Positions 1-9,567 of a DNA stretch of 64,000 bases are shown here, one piece after another. The notes beneath the pieces were generated by a model that was not told the origin of the DNA, did not search any database, and saw only the letters and a list, made by a program, of their open reading frames with translations. Both the position numbers and the translations under genes were made by a program. Positions within the stretch are counted from its first letter, which is position 1, and every line of letters starts with the position of its first letter. The stretch is from Crocinitomicaceae bacterium (lineage in GTDB: Bacteria > Bacteroidota > Bacteroidia > Flavobacteriales_D > Crocinitomicaceae). The stretch spans positions 78,578 through 142,577 of the forward strand of contig JAGYIR010000017.1 of the NCBI GenBank assembly GCA_018402525.1, read 5' to 3'.

Positions 1-1593
1 GATGTTGGATTCGGAAAAACCGAAATTGCCGTTCGAGCTGCGTTTAAAGCTGTTGCCGACAACAAACAAGTCGCCATTTTGGTGCCGACAACCATTCTTT
101 CGTTCCAGCATTACAGAAGTTTTAAGGAGCGATTGGCAGATTTCCCTTGTCGCGTGGATTACATCAATCGTTTTAAATCTGCCAAGGAGATTACAGCAAC
201 CCTTAAAGATTTAGCGCAAGGGAAAATCGATATTTTAATAGGAACGCATGCCATCGCTTCGGATCGTGTGAAATTCAAAGACCTTGGGTTGATGATCATT
301 GATGAGGAACAAAAATTCGGTGTTTCTGTCAAAGACAAACTAAAAACCCTCCGTGCCACGGTAGATACACTCACGTTAACGGCGACACCAATTCCTCGAA
401 CACTTCAGTTTTCGTTGATGGGAGCGCGTGATTTAAGCATCATTAACACACCTCCTCCGAACCGTCAACCGGTTTTGACTGAGATCATTCAGTACAACGA
501 AGAAACCATCAGAGACGCCATCGCTTATGAGGTCAGTCGGGGTGGACAAGTCTTTTTTGTGCACAATCGTTTGCAGAACATTCTGGAAATCTCAGGAATG
601 ATTCAGCGGTTATGTCCAGGAGTTCGTGTTGCGATTGGTCACGGTCAAATGGACGGTGCTAAATTGGAAAAAGTGATGATGGGATTCATCAATCACGAAT
701 TTGATGTATTGCTCGCAACGACAATCATTGAATCGGGAATAGACATTTCAAATTCGAACACCATTATCATCAATAATGCGCACAATTTTGGATTGAGTGA
801 TCTTCACCAATTAAGAGGACGTGTCGGTCGTTCCAACAAAAAGGGATTCTGCTATTTAATTGCACCTTCAACAAGTGCACTCACTTCTGAAGCACGCAAA
901 AGATTGGAAGCATTGGTTCAATTCTCCGATTTGGGTTCTGGTTTCAATATCGCAATGAAAGATTTAGATATTCGAGGTGCAGGAAATATGCTGGGTGGTG
1001 AACAAAGTGGGTTCATTTCCGACATTGGTTTTGAAATGTATCAGAAAATTTTAAACGAAGCCATTGAAGAACTGCGTGAAGGGGAATTCAAGGAACTGTT
1101 CGAAGAACGGAATAGTGATTCTATGACTTCTTTCGTTAAGGATTGTATCCTAGAAACGGATTTAGAAGTGCGGATTCCAGATGATTATGTAAACAATGTA
1201 GCTGAGCGATTGAGCTTGTATCAACAACTCGACAACATCAAAACGAAGGAAGAATTGGATGAGTTCGTTTCGGAATTGATTGATCGATTTGGACCAATTC
1301 CAGCACCTGTCAAAGAATTGATTTTGTCATTCCGATTGAGATGGTTGGCACAAGAATTGGGCATAGAAAAATTAGTGCTGAAATCAGGTAAAATGATTGG
1401 TTATTTTATTGCGAATCCACAATCGAAATTTTACGAATCTCCTGTCTTCTCAAAAGTGTTGGACTACATGCAAAAACATCCATCCGAAGCAAAGCTGAGC
1501 GAAAAGAACGACCGATTACGGTTAATTTACGGCGATGTGGAAACGCTGAACAAGGCTTATAATCGCTTCGAAAATATTTTTAGCTTGAATTAA
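1..1593 (+). CDS. mfd: Transcription-repair coupling factor Mfd, C-terminal part (5' end outside window)
   Basis: This is the C-terminal 530 residues of Mfd, the ATP-dependent DNA translocase that removes stalled RNA polymerase and recruits UvrA. The reading frame is open from base 1, so the gene starts upstream of the window. The first residues form the Walker A motif (GFGKTE at fragment residues 4-9). The DEEQ box lies near 101, the TATPIPRT motif near 127, and motif VI QLRGRVGR near 270. The TRCF C-terminal domain occupies about 395-500. The Walker A plus DEEQ plus TRCF order separates Mfd from RecG. No frameshift is visible. The next gene starts 95 bp downstream with its own promoter-like box. 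Confidence 0.97.
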   Translation, partial: DVGFGKTEIAVRAAFKAVADNKQVAILVPTTILSFQHYRSFKERLADFPCRVDYINRFKSAKEITATLKDLAQGKIDILIGTHAIASDRVKFKDLGLMIIDEEQKFGVSVKDKLKTLRATVDTLTLTATPIPRTLQFSLMGARDLSIINTPPPNRQPVLTEIIQYNEETIRDAIAYEVSRGGQVFFVHNRLQNILEISGMIQRLCPGVRVAIGHGQMDGAKLEKVMMGFINHEFDVLLATTIIESGIDISNSNTIIINNAHNFGLSDLHQLRGRVGRSNKKGFCYLIAPSTSALTSEARKRLEALVQFSDLGSGFNIAMKDLDIRGAGNMLGGEQSGFISDIGFEMYQKILNEAIEELREGEFKELFEERNSDSMTSFVKDCILETDLEVRIPDDYVNNVAERLSLYQQLDNIKTKEELDEFVSELIDRFGPIPAPVKELILSFRLRWLAQELGIEKLVLKSGKMIGYFIANPQSKFYESPVFSKVLDYMQKHPSEAKLSEKNDRLRLIYGDVETLNKAYNRFENIFSLN

Positions 1594-1619
1594 TCGTTTT
1601 ATTTGGTTTATTTTTGCGA

Positions 1620-1649
1620 TTTATAGTTGCTCGGAGGGTTCACTATAAA
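1620..1649. other. 8-bp stem-loop between mfd and glycosyltransferase
   Basis: The arms TTTATAGT (1620-1627) and ACTATAAA (1642-1649) are perfectly complementary around a 14-nt G-rich loop. It lies 27 bp after the mfd stop. It could end mfd transcription or mark the next promoter region. The right arm is followed by only a few A or T bases, so a terminator call is weak. Confidence 0.3.
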
Positions 1650-1675
1650 ATAGCGTTAATCCAATATCTTTTCTT

Positions 1676-1683
1676 TAAATTTG
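1676..1683 (+). promoter_or_regulatory. Bacteroidetes -7 box TAAATTTG, 4 nt before the start codon
   Basis: The box matches the Bacteroidetes consensus TAnnTTTG. Only four bases separate it from the ATG at 1688, so transcription would begin at or near the first codon. No clear -33 element was identified. Confidence 0.5.
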
Positions 1684-1687
1684 ACCT

Positions 1688-2815
1688 ATGTCGAAAGCCA
1701 TACGCGCCATAGTTTCTGTCACCAACGATTTGTACACCGATCAGCGTGTGCATAAAGTGTGTGTGTTTCTACAAGCACAGGGATATGACGTATTGCTAAT
1801 TGGGCGCAAACGAAAATCGAGTGTTGAACTTCCGAAAAGAACGTACTCCACAAAACGCATAAAAATGTTAGTAGAAAATGGGCCACTTTTCTATGCTTTC
1901 TTTAATCTTCGTTTGTTTTTTATCCTACTTTTTAAACGCGCAGATGTGCTAGTCGCCAACGATTTGGACACGCTACTTGCAAACTATTGGGCTAAAAAGT
2001 TTAAGCGCTCGGCGACTTTAGTATACGATTCACACGAGTATTTTACAGAAGTTCCTGAACTAACCAGTCGACCGAGCGTACAACGCATTTGGCTCCGAAT
2101 TGAGCGCAAAATATTTCCTTCGTTGCAAAAGATTTATACGGTAAATCAATCCATTGCTCAGATCTATTCGCATTTGTACCAAAAGGACGTGAAAGTCGTA
2201 CGAAATATTTCTCCGCTGTGGAAACCGTTAGAGCTGTTGGACAAACAAACGTTGGGCCTTCCAGAAAACAAATCGCTGATTATTTTGCAAGGTGCGGGAA
2301 TTAATATCGACCGTGGGGCCGAAGAAGCCGTTGAAGCGATGCAACACGTGGATGCAGTGCTAATGATCGTTGGTGATGGCGATGTAGTCCCTCAGTTGAA
2401 GAAACGCGTTACAGCGCTCAACTTGCAGGGGCGGGTTCTTTTCTTTGGAAAACAGTCGTACGATCGCATGATGAACTATACCCATTTTGCGGATATTGGA
2501 CTCACACTTGATAAACCCAGCAATCTGAACTATAAATTATCCTTGCCCAATAAAGTGTTTGACTACATGCACACTGGAACGGCAATTATTGCAACTAATA
2601 TTAAAGAAGTCGCCCATGTTGTTCAAACCCATAAAATAGGCGAAATTATACCAGAGTTAACTATTGCTCTTTTAGCGGAAACACTCAATAATCTGTTGCA
2701 AGATCAAGAACGTTTGTCTTCCTATAAAATGAATTGCGCTAGTGCTGCACAAATAGAAAACTGGGAAACGGAAACCGAAGTCCTCAAAGAAATTTATCCC
2801 TATGTCGGAAGATAA
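1688..2815 (+). CDS. Glycosyltransferase, GT4-like (GT-B fold)
   Basis: This 375-residue protein is a cytoplasmic GT-B glycosyltransferase, probably for envelope polysaccharide or glycolipid. The N-terminus (VSVTNDLYTDQRVHKV) and the DSHEYFTE segment near residue 115 resemble the acceptor domain of family-4-like enzymes. The donor half carries GAGINIDRGAEEAV near 201-215, IVGDGD near 227, and a PNKVFDYM stretch near 290, typical of nucleotide-sugar binding. There is no signal peptide or membrane anchor. The stop overlaps the next glycosyltransferase by 14 bp, so the two are almost certainly co-transcribed. Donor and acceptor are not predictable from sequence. Confidence 0.85.
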   Translation: MSKAIRAIVSVTNDLYTDQRVHKVCVFLQAQGYDVLLIGRKRKSSVELPKRTYSTKRIKMLVENGPLFYAFFNLRLFFILLFKRADVLVANDLDTLLANYWAKKFKRSATLVYDSHEYFTEVPELTSRPSVQRIWLRIERKIFPSLQKIYTVNQSIAQIYSHLYQKDVKVVRNISPLWKPLELLDKQTLGLPENKSLIILQGAGINIDRGAEEAVEAMQHVDAVLMIVGDGDVVPQLKKRVTALNLQGRVLFFGKQSYDRMMNYTHFADIGLTLDKPSNLNYKLSLPNKVFDYMHTGTAIIATNIKEVAHVVQTHKIGEIIPELTIALLAETLNNLLQDQERLSSYKMNCASAAQIENWETETEVLKEIYPYVGR

Positions 2816-3920
2816 ACATATCCATATCATCTCTTTGGACGTTCCTTATCCAGCGGATTATGGTGGTGCGATCGACATCTTTCACCGCATCGCTGCACTT
2901 CACCAACTTGGGTTTAAAATTCACCTACACTGCTTTGAGTACGGTCGTGGCGAGCAACCACACCTGAACCAATTTGTAGAAGAAGTGCATTATTACCCGC
3001 GCAAAAAGTCGATGCGCTACTTGTTGAGTAAATTGCCATTTATTGTTGTAAGTCGTCAGTCAAACGAGCTATTTCAGCGAATTCTTCAAGACAACTATCC
3101 TATTCTTTTTGAAGGAATTCACACCACACTTTTGTTAAGTAATCCACGATTAAAAGAGCGCATCAAACTCGTTCGCATGCACAATATCGAGCACGATTAT
3201 TATGCGGCTTTGGCTGAAAAATCGAAAGGATGGAAACGACTGTTTTACAAACGAGAAGCAGAAAAATTAACGCACTACGAGACAGTTTTAACCAACGCTG
3301 AACACCTTCTTGCTATTCAAGCAAACGATAAAAAACATTTCGAAACCTTTCATGGAAGCGTGCATTTATTACCTGCATGTCTACCCGAAATAAGCGTAAA
3401 TACTTTGTTACCCACAAAAGCCTATTGCTTATTCCATGGAAACCTTTCTGTAGAAGAAAACAGCGCTGCCGCTTTTTGGTTGTTAAAGAATGTCATCGCT
3501 GAAAACGAATTTGAAATTCCATTCGTCTTTGCTGGGAAAAATCCATCCGACCAATTAAAAGATAGCTGCAAAGAAAAAGGCGTTCAGCTTTTTGAAAATC
3601 CTTCTGAAGATCAAATGAATCAACTCATCCAAGAAGCACGTGTACATTTGTTGTATACAGATCAAGCGACAGGAATCAAACTCAAACTTGTCAATTCTCT
3701 AAACAGTTCGGGACATGTTTTAGTAAATCCACTAATGGTCGAAGGAACAGATGTCGCTGATTTATGCACGGTTTATGATTCACCCACGGACTGTCTTTGC
3801 TCTATTCAAGAAGCAATGAAACATCCTCTAGATCGGGGGCATGTAGAAAATCGGCTGAGTAGGCTGAGTGTACTTTTTAATACCCTTGAAAACTGCAAAC
3901 TAATTGATCGTCTGGTTTAG
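2802..3920 (+). CDS. Glycosyltransferase, GT4/GT1-like
   Basis: A 372-residue GT-B type glycosyltransferase. The N-terminal segment ISLDVPYPADYGGAID has the glycine-rich acceptor-domain loop found in sugar transferases that act on envelope glycans. FHGNLSVEEN near residue 210 starts the donor-binding Rossmann domain, and a GIKLKLVNSL stretch near 290 corresponds to the usual C-terminal donor-site region. It overlaps the preceding glycosyltransferase by 14 bp in another frame, so translation is probably coupled. It ends 26 bp before the stop of the convergent subtilase gene. The specific linkage made is unknown. Confidence 0.8.
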   Translation: MSEDKHIHIISLDVPYPADYGGAIDIFHRIAALHQLGFKIHLHCFEYGRGEQPHLNQFVEEVHYYPRKKSMRYLLSKLPFIVVSRQSNELFQRILQDNYPILFEGIHTTLLLSNPRLKERIKLVRMHNIEHDYYAALAEKSKGWKRLFYKREAEKLTHYETVLTNAEHLLAIQANDKKHFETFHGSVHLLPACLPEISVNTLLPTKAYCLFHGNLSVEENSAAAFWLLKNVIAENEFEIPFVFAGKNPSDQLKDSCKEKGVQLFENPSEDQMNQLIQEARVHLLYTDQATGIKLKLVNSLNSSGHVLVNPLMVEGTDVADLCTVYDSPTDCLCSIQEAMKHPLDRGHVENRLSRLSVLFNTLENCKLIDRLV

Positions 3921-3946
3921 AGCTTTGCCTGCAATAACGAAATCTT

Positions 3947-5557
3947 TTACTTAGAAATCACTATTCTTTCCCTTCCCACAACTGTTCCGTTAGCAATTAC
4001 TTCAACAATATAAACACCAGTTCTAAGCGACTGAACACCAATAATTGTCGTCCCATTCTTCACTAAGTTTGATTCGCTCAACACGATTTGACCTGTTGTA
4101 TTGAACACCTTTACTTGCGTTGACGCTCCATTTTCAATTCCTTGAATTGTCAGAAACTCATTCGCTGGATTAGGGAAAAACAACAAGGAATTTGATTTTT
4201 CCTTTTCACCTATACTGGCATGTTGAAGAATCTCGTGTGCTACACAAAAATCTGGAATTCCATACCCTTTAAATTCATCTGGGGTGGTATATTGGTCTGC
4301 ACTTTGTCGAATAGCTTCAAAAATATCCATTGGTGACACAGTTGGATTCGCCTGCATGAGGCAAATTGTGGCGCCGCATATGATTGGAGAGGCAAAAGAA
4401 GTCCCGTTTCCTGCACCAACGGTTCCCCATTGACTAACGCCCCATGCCTCTTCTCCAGTTGCCACAACATCTGGTTTTACCTGCCCATCTGCTGCTGGTC
4501 CGACAGAAGAAAAACCAGCTATCACCCCTGCAGCATTTACCGCTCCAACACATAAAATGCTGTCTGCATCACAAGGCGTAGAAATGGTGTCTGGACCTCT
4601 ATTTCCAGCAGCCGCAACCACTGCAATTCCTTTGGAAGCAGCAGTATTGACACCTATGGCAGCCATGGTTGTTTGACCATCCATATCCGAATAAGGATGA
4701 TCATCAGAAGGATCATCAAAATCTACATATCCTAAGGAAATATTGGCAATATCGACTCCTTCTGAATCGCACCTTTCCAACGCTAAAACCAAGTAAAACT
4801 CTTCCTCAATGTATTCAAAATCAGCATCCTCTGAACGATATAAGGCAACATCGACATTCACTGCAGTTCCATAGTACTCATCTGGTATAGTTCCTTGCGC
4901 AACAATACACGAGGAAACAGCTGTTCCATGTCCACTAAAACCAAAAACATCGGTGCTGCTTGTCACAAAATCATAGGTGTCTAGCACGCGGTTTTCATCG
5001 AAAATAGTATCAAAATAATCGATGGAATTCATGTTGGTAAATCCAGCGTCTATTACAGCTAAATAAACTCCTTCTCCTTCATAACCCATATCGTGCAAAC
5101 AATCTAGGTTCAACTGTTCAATTTGTCCTTGACTTGCGCCATAAGAAATGTTCTTTTCATCAAACGTATTTAAATCCTTTTCTACCCTTGATTTAGTTTT
5201 ATTGACCAATTGTACTCGATCAATAAAGGAATAACTACTCAAAAGCTCTGATGGTGACAAGTCTGCAGTAAACGATACAGCATTCAGCCATTTGGATGCT
5301 GAATTAATCTTTCCGACATTCCTTAGTTGTGCTTGATACATGCTATTAACGGGGAAATCCTTCGCATCAAATGCAATGTTGTACTTTGCTCGACGCTCAA
5401 TAGAACGCAAGGTAAACTGTTCGAAGAATTCATCAGCCCGCTGTTCATCGGTAATTGAAATGTCACCTTTATCTTTAAAAAAGACAATCATTCTATTTTG
5501 GCTGTTTGCGCTAATGGCTAAACAAACGCTAAAGATGGAGAGTATACCTAGTTTCAT
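3947..5557 (-). CDS. Secreted S8 (subtilisin-like) serine protease with T9SS type A sorting tail
   Basis: This 536-residue extracellular protease has a signal peptide (MKLGILSIFSVCLAISANS) and the complete S8 catalytic triad: Asp in VIDAGF near 168, His in SGHGTA near 209, and Ser in GTSFASP near 387. An N-terminal region of about 140 residues resembles the propeptide of Bacteroidetes subtilases. The last ~75 residues (from FFPNPANEF) are a T9SS type A C-terminal domain, so the protein should cross the outer membrane by type IX secretion. Upstream in-frame starts exist (TTG 5575, ATG 5572), but a -7-like box GATTTTTG covers 5580-5573, so ATG 5557 is preferred. It is convergent with the glycosyltransferases. 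Confidence 0.92.
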   Translation of the reverse strand: MKLGILSIFSVCLAISANSQNRMIVFFKDKGDISITDEQRADEFFEQFTLRSIERRAKYNIAFDAKDFPVNSMYQAQLRNVGKINSASKWLNAVSFTADLSPSELLSSYSFIDRVQLVNKTKSRVEKDLNTFDEKNISYGASQGQIEQLNLDCLHDMGYEGEGVYLAVIDAGFTNMNSIDYFDTIFDENRVLDTYDFVTSSTDVFGFSGHGTAVSSCIVAQGTIPDEYYGTAVNVDVALYRSEDADFEYIEEEFYLVLALERCDSEGVDIANISLGYVDFDDPSDDHPYSDMDGQTTMAAIGVNTAASKGIAVVAAAGNRGPDTISTPCDADSILCVGAVNAAGVIAGFSSVGPAADGQVKPDVVATGEEAWGVSQWGTVGAGNGTSFASPIICGATICLMQANPTVSPMDIFEAIRQSADQYTTPDEFKGYGIPDFCVAHEILQHASIGEKEKSNSLLFFPNPANEFLTIQGIENGASTQVKVFNTTGQIVLSESNLVKNGTTIIGVQSLRTGVYIVEVIANGTVVGRERIVISK

Positions 5558-5632
5558 AGGTACAATATACATCAAAAATCAATTCTTCACCCTATGTTTC
5601 AATCCAATTGACTTATCGGTGGTCTTGGTCGA

Positions 5633-6904
5633 TTATTCGGTATTCTTGTCGTCATCTATTTCATTCTCCTTGAACGCTGAAGGGACAAGGTCAGGAATGA
5701 TTTTTAAAATCAAAGGTAATAACACGACACCTCCTGGAAGCATGAAAATAGCGAGCGCTGGAACAGATTTTACAATGTCCATGAACTGTGTTTTAACAAT
5801 TTCCTTTTCCTCTTTTGTTAGGTCTTCTGTCGCCGATTTCTTTACAAGAAACACCAACTCCTTGCTTTGTCTAATTTCGGCGGTCAGTTTATCTTTGTTT
5901 CTCCATAGTACTTTGCCCCATCTTTTTGATAATCTTGAATAGACACGTTCATATGAAGGCGAATCTTTAATGATTTCCATTTCACCTTGGGTACGCAATA
6001 AGAAATTCTCTGTTAAACTTAGACTTTCCTCCAACTCCTCCTCTGAAATCTGCAAATAAATACAAAGTTGAAGGAGGTAATCAAACTCTTCGTCTGTCAA
6101 GTCTTCATCTGAAATAAGCGTAAGAATCGAAAGGTCCAATAAAAATCGCTTGAGCAACCAGTGGTCTTTCACAAAAACAGGAATATCAGAAAAGGAAGCG
6201 CCCATTTTAAATTGATCTTTAGCAGCTTCCCTCGCCTCATCTTTTAGGTTTGCCGATGCAAGAAAAATTTTAAACAGGTTCTTCTCCTGACCTTCCAATA
6301 CACCGTCTGAATTAGCGGCTACAGAAATTGCGGTCAGACATGCTCTTGCATATTGCGTGTAACTCACCGTAAGGGCATCATCTTCCAAGTGATGTTCAAA
6401 ATCGTCGAAGAGGATGACATCTAGGTACGCAAACACGTTACTCAGCGAATTTACCCACCAGCGGTTTTCAAACAAGTTCATTTTTATATCAACGCGACTT
6501 GCTAGTATTTTTTCCAATTTTTCCTCTAGTGACTCTTTTATGAAAAAGCCAAAAATTCGTTGAGTCGAACTTGCTCCGTGATTTTCATAAAATTTCAAAA
6601 GTGCAATTAAAAATTGTTCTCTGTTAAACGTTTGCTTTTTATGAATTTGGGTATACACAAAGAGCAATGACTCAAACAACAATAACTTGAATTTCTCTTC
6701 TCTTGTCCACTCGCTTTCATCTAGATTTTTGGCAAAAATAAGTTGATCGGGAAATCCAAACACCATTCCGCTGTTGGTCAACGTAAAGTGCATGTGGCGT
6801 AATTTACTCAAAGCTTTTGGTCGCTTTTGATCAATTACAATCGCACCACTTTCAACTAAGTGGAGATATTTGTTTATCCAACCTTTCGACCCAGGGGAAA
6901 TCAT
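5633..6904 (-). CDS. LETM1-related biofilm-associated protein
   Basis: This 423-residue protein matches the Bacteroidetes family named LETM1-related biofilm-associated protein. The N-terminus MISPGSKGWINKYL is characteristic. The middle is mostly helical and TerB-like in character (acidic patches around 190-290). The C-terminal ~70 residues hold a LETM1-type segment (KSVPALAIFMLPGGVVLLP) with a single hydrophobic stretch. Mitochondrial LETM1 is a cation/proton-exchange membrane protein; the bacterial role is not established here. It lies 12 bp after the lamin-tail surface protein gene on the same strand, so the two may be co-transcribed. Confidence 0.75.
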   Translation of the reverse strand: MISPGSKGWINKYLHLVESGAIVIDQKRPKALSKLRHMHFTLTNSGMVFGFPDQLIFAKNLDESEWTREEKFKLLLFESLLFVYTQIHKKQTFNREQFLIALLKFYENHGASSTQRIFGFFIKESLEEKLEKILASRVDIKMNLFENRWWVNSLSNVFAYLDVILFDDFEHHLEDDALTVSYTQYARACLTAISVAANSDGVLEGQEKNLFKIFLASANLKDEAREAAKDQFKMGASFSDIPVFVKDHWLLKRFLLDLSILTLISDEDLTDEEFDYLLQLCIYLQISEEELEESLSLTENFLLRTQGEMEIIKDSPSYERVYSRLSKRWGKVLWRNKDKLTAEIRQSKELVFLVKKSATEDLTKEEKEIVKTQFMDIVKSVPALAIFMLPGGVVLLPLILKIIPDLVPSAFKENEIDDDKNTE

Positions 6905-6916
6905 TTTGATTTGTTT

Positions 6917-9502
6917 TTACAATCGTCCTGCAACGACAAATGGCTTTTTTGCAGTAAACACAATGCTTCCATCAATATTGAACGCTTCAAAAACACCAAT
7001 GTAGATTCCAATGCTTGCCTTTGTATTGTCTTCTCTTACACCATCCCATATGAAAGTGCCGCGCGAAGCTAGTAATTCGGATTGAAATACGGTTGAAATT
7101 TTTCTCCCACGATCGTCATAAACGGTAAATGTTCCAACAAGCCCAGCTTCAGCCATTTCATAGTTTATTTGCAGGACATCTTCAAAACCATCGTTATCGG
7201 GTGAAATGGTTTCGCTGGTATAACTGAACTCTCCGTTAGAAACTACAGGAAAATATTGGGAATTCTTAGCTCCCGGTGTCGCAAATCCAATCGCTTCAGC
7301 TGCCGTATGCCAATTGTTTTTATCGTCTGATAGCCCATTTGGGTCTATTCGCTCCAATGATTTTCCTTTGGTTCCATCCAACAATCGAAAATGCCAATCG
7401 TCCACATAAGAAACTTTGTCCATCTGAAATGTTCCTCCAAACGACGATTTTGCCATTAAGTATACCGTGCTTGAATCGTTGGTATAACTTGGGATGTCCA
7501 TTTCAATGAATTTCCCAGCAACAGCTGCAGGATAATTTTGGGTGATTTGGGATATGTTCTCCGTCAAGACCACATAATCTTCCGGTGCTAATAAATAGTG
7601 TGTTGGAACCACCTTAATGTTATCAATAATTCCATCGTCAAAATCTCCCACTTCCCATTCGTACAAATCAATCAGTTTGTCTGATTTATTGTACACTTCC
7701 ACCCAGTCACTTCCGCCAGTAAATGGGTCAAATAGTATTTCATTGATAATTACATCCCCAATATCCGCTAGTTCGGCTAGTGCAAAAGTCCCATTTAAAG
7801 TTGTGTTATTGAGCCAACAATCGGCAACGTTCTGGAGTTCAACAGCATAGTTTTGAGACCCAACGAGATTTTCATTAAACACAATCGATAGCTGAGCTGG
7901 AAAATCGCCAACTACGGACTGATTCTGAACTGTCAATGCTGGATTTGTTAGAATTGTTGCGCCCAGCAATGAAGAAGCATCCATTCCTTCGTTAAAGTAA
8001 ACTTCTACTAAATTGGGGTCTGTTGCAATAATTTGTGTGATTTGCGGAGCTGTATCATCTGAAGTTGGATCAAAAACAGAATTAATCACACCAGGGGTTC
8101 CTCCAGAAGCATTGTTACTCGCTGCCCAATCGGAAATATCGGTACATGGATCGTTGGGGTTGATGCGTTCTATTGTATAACCTCCGTCATCTTTGCTTGT
8201 GTCGTGGTACCACGTTATATCGTAGTAGATGGAGTCTAAAAAATTTCCATTATCATCATAAACAACAATGGCATCGCCGGAATTATTTAGACTAGGAAAG
8301 CTTGTCACACCAGTCGCGACAGCAAATGAATCAACACTAGCTGTTGGTGTTAACACAATATACTCTCCTGGCATCAACCATCCATCTTGCATCGTTCCAA
8401 ACGTCGCATTATCGCCCAGCTTCCAGCCATTCACATTAAAGATCTTTGAACTTCTATTGTACAATTCTACAAATTCAGCATCTGGCAATCCCACCACTGG
8501 TGTTGGGTCGCACATAAATTCATTAATGACGACATCTCCTTGCACTGGCGCTTCGGCAATTAAGAATGAAAAATTGGTTGATTGAGATCCAGAAGCATTT
8601 CCCACCAAATCTTCAATTAGATTAGTGAAAAGTGTATATGTATTTCCATTCGTCAACGGAAACGCTGGAACAATGTGTACCAATGCGGGATTTACCCCAT
8701 CCAAGGTTGCTGTTACGGCTGACTGAAAAGGTTGAATGTCGTAATTGTTAATGTCCTCTGCCGTTATCTGATCGAGTGGTTCATTGAAGAGCACATCAAT
8801 TAAGTTGGCGTTGATCACAGTTGCTGAAACTAAGATTGGTGGTGCAAGATCAACTATTTCATCTCCCACATAAATGTTGTCGTAATAAAATTTGTTGGCA
8901 TTGCTCAAGGTATAGACTTGGGTCATTCCAAAATGCGTCCCAAGTAATGCGGTTGCATCATTCACTGTGCCTGCAAGCGTATAAGCTGTCCCCCCAGCGC
9001 CATCGATGTACAAAGACCAATTAGCAGTATTGTCTCGAATTACTCGAATTCCGACTTGAAAACTGTTAGCAATTTGTCCAAGCGGTCCAGCTAATAACTC
9101 GGTATGAACGCTTCCAACTACCTTGAATAAACGGACAGCATCATCCGCTCCAGCCTCACCCAATTGAATATAAAACCCATCTGGATCTGTGGTTAAATCG
9201 GCTGAACTTGAAGTCAGATATACCCGTCCATAATTGCTACCCGACGGGGCAAACGTTTGTCGCGTCCAAAATGTCCATTCTTTTGTGTCTAGTGTTGCTA
9301 GATTGTGCGCTGTGGACAGATATGACACACCCGCGACAGTGTTGTTCAATTGAAGTTGTTCAGATACATTGACGATAAAGTCAGCATCCGTTCCAGACCA
9401 AGTTGGAGCGTTGGTGAAGTCTCCGTCCGAGAAATCATCAAATATCTGCGCGAATAGTGCTGATTGAGTTAAAATAACAACACCCAATAAAAATTGCTTC
9501 AT
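6917..9502 (-). CDS. Large secreted lamin-tail-domain protein with gliding-motility-type C-terminus
   Basis: An 861-residue cell-surface protein. After a signal peptide (ends near ALFAQ) comes a lectin-like N-terminal domain (FDDFSDGDFTNAP motif, about 20-215). Ig-like segments follow (PILVSATVINANLIDVLFNEPL, about 220-315, and a second one near 480-575). Two lamin-tail domains begin at GDVVINEF (~320) and GDVIINEI (~580). The C-terminal ~95 residues (SPDNDGFEDVLQINYE) resemble FlgD-Ig/T9SS type B tails. Such proteins are exported by the T9SS and are often adhesive or nuclease-associated, but no catalytic motif is visible. It is divergent from asd across a 65-bp promoter region. Confidence 0.85.
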   Translation of the reverse strand: MKQFLLGVVILTQSALFAQIFDDFSDGDFTNAPTWSGTDADFIVNVSEQLQLNNTVAGVSYLSTAHNLATLDTKEWTFWTRQTFAPSGSNYGRVYLTSSSADLTTDPDGFYIQLGEAGADDAVRLFKVVGSVHTELLAGPLGQIANSFQVGIRVIRDNTANWSLYIDGAGGTAYTLAGTVNDATALLGTHFGMTQVYTLSNANKFYYDNIYVGDEIVDLAPPILVSATVINANLIDVLFNEPLDQITAEDINNYDIQPFQSAVTATLDGVNPALVHIVPAFPLTNGNTYTLFTNLIEDLVGNASGSQSTNFSFLIAEAPVQGDVVINEFMCDPTPVVGLPDAEFVELYNRSSKIFNVNGWKLGDNATFGTMQDGWLMPGEYIVLTPTASVDSFAVATGVTSFPSLNNSGDAIVVYDDNGNFLDSIYYDITWYHDTSKDDGGYTIERINPNDPCTDISDWAASNNASGGTPGVINSVFDPTSDDTAPQITQIIATDPNLVEVYFNEGMDASSLLGATILTNPALTVQNQSVVGDFPAQLSIVFNENLVGSQNYAVELQNVADCWLNNTTLNGTFALAELADIGDVIINEILFDPFTGGSDWVEVYNKSDKLIDLYEWEVGDFDDGIIDNIKVVPTHYLLAPEDYVVLTENISQITQNYPAAVAGKFIEMDIPSYTNDSSTVYLMAKSSFGGTFQMDKVSYVDDWHFRLLDGTKGKSLERIDPNGLSDDKNNWHTAAEAIGFATPGAKNSQYFPVVSNGEFSYTSETISPDNDGFEDVLQINYEMAEAGLVGTFTVYDDRGRKISTVFQSELLASRGTFIWDGVREDNTKASIGIYIGVFEAFNIDGSIVFTAKKPFVVAGRL

Positions 9503-9567
9503 AGTTCATCATTCAGTGCAGCTAAATATAGTAAATTTGACAATTCATTTAAAATAAAATTTTCGTT

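Noticed and set aside
5558..5575. Upstream starts (TTG 5575, ATG 5572) for the S8 protease
   Set aside because: They overlap or touch the -7-like box and lengthen the signal peptide without need.
5340..5942. 200-codon plus-strand ORF
   Set aside because: It runs antisense across the ends of two well-supported minus-strand genes and has no family features.
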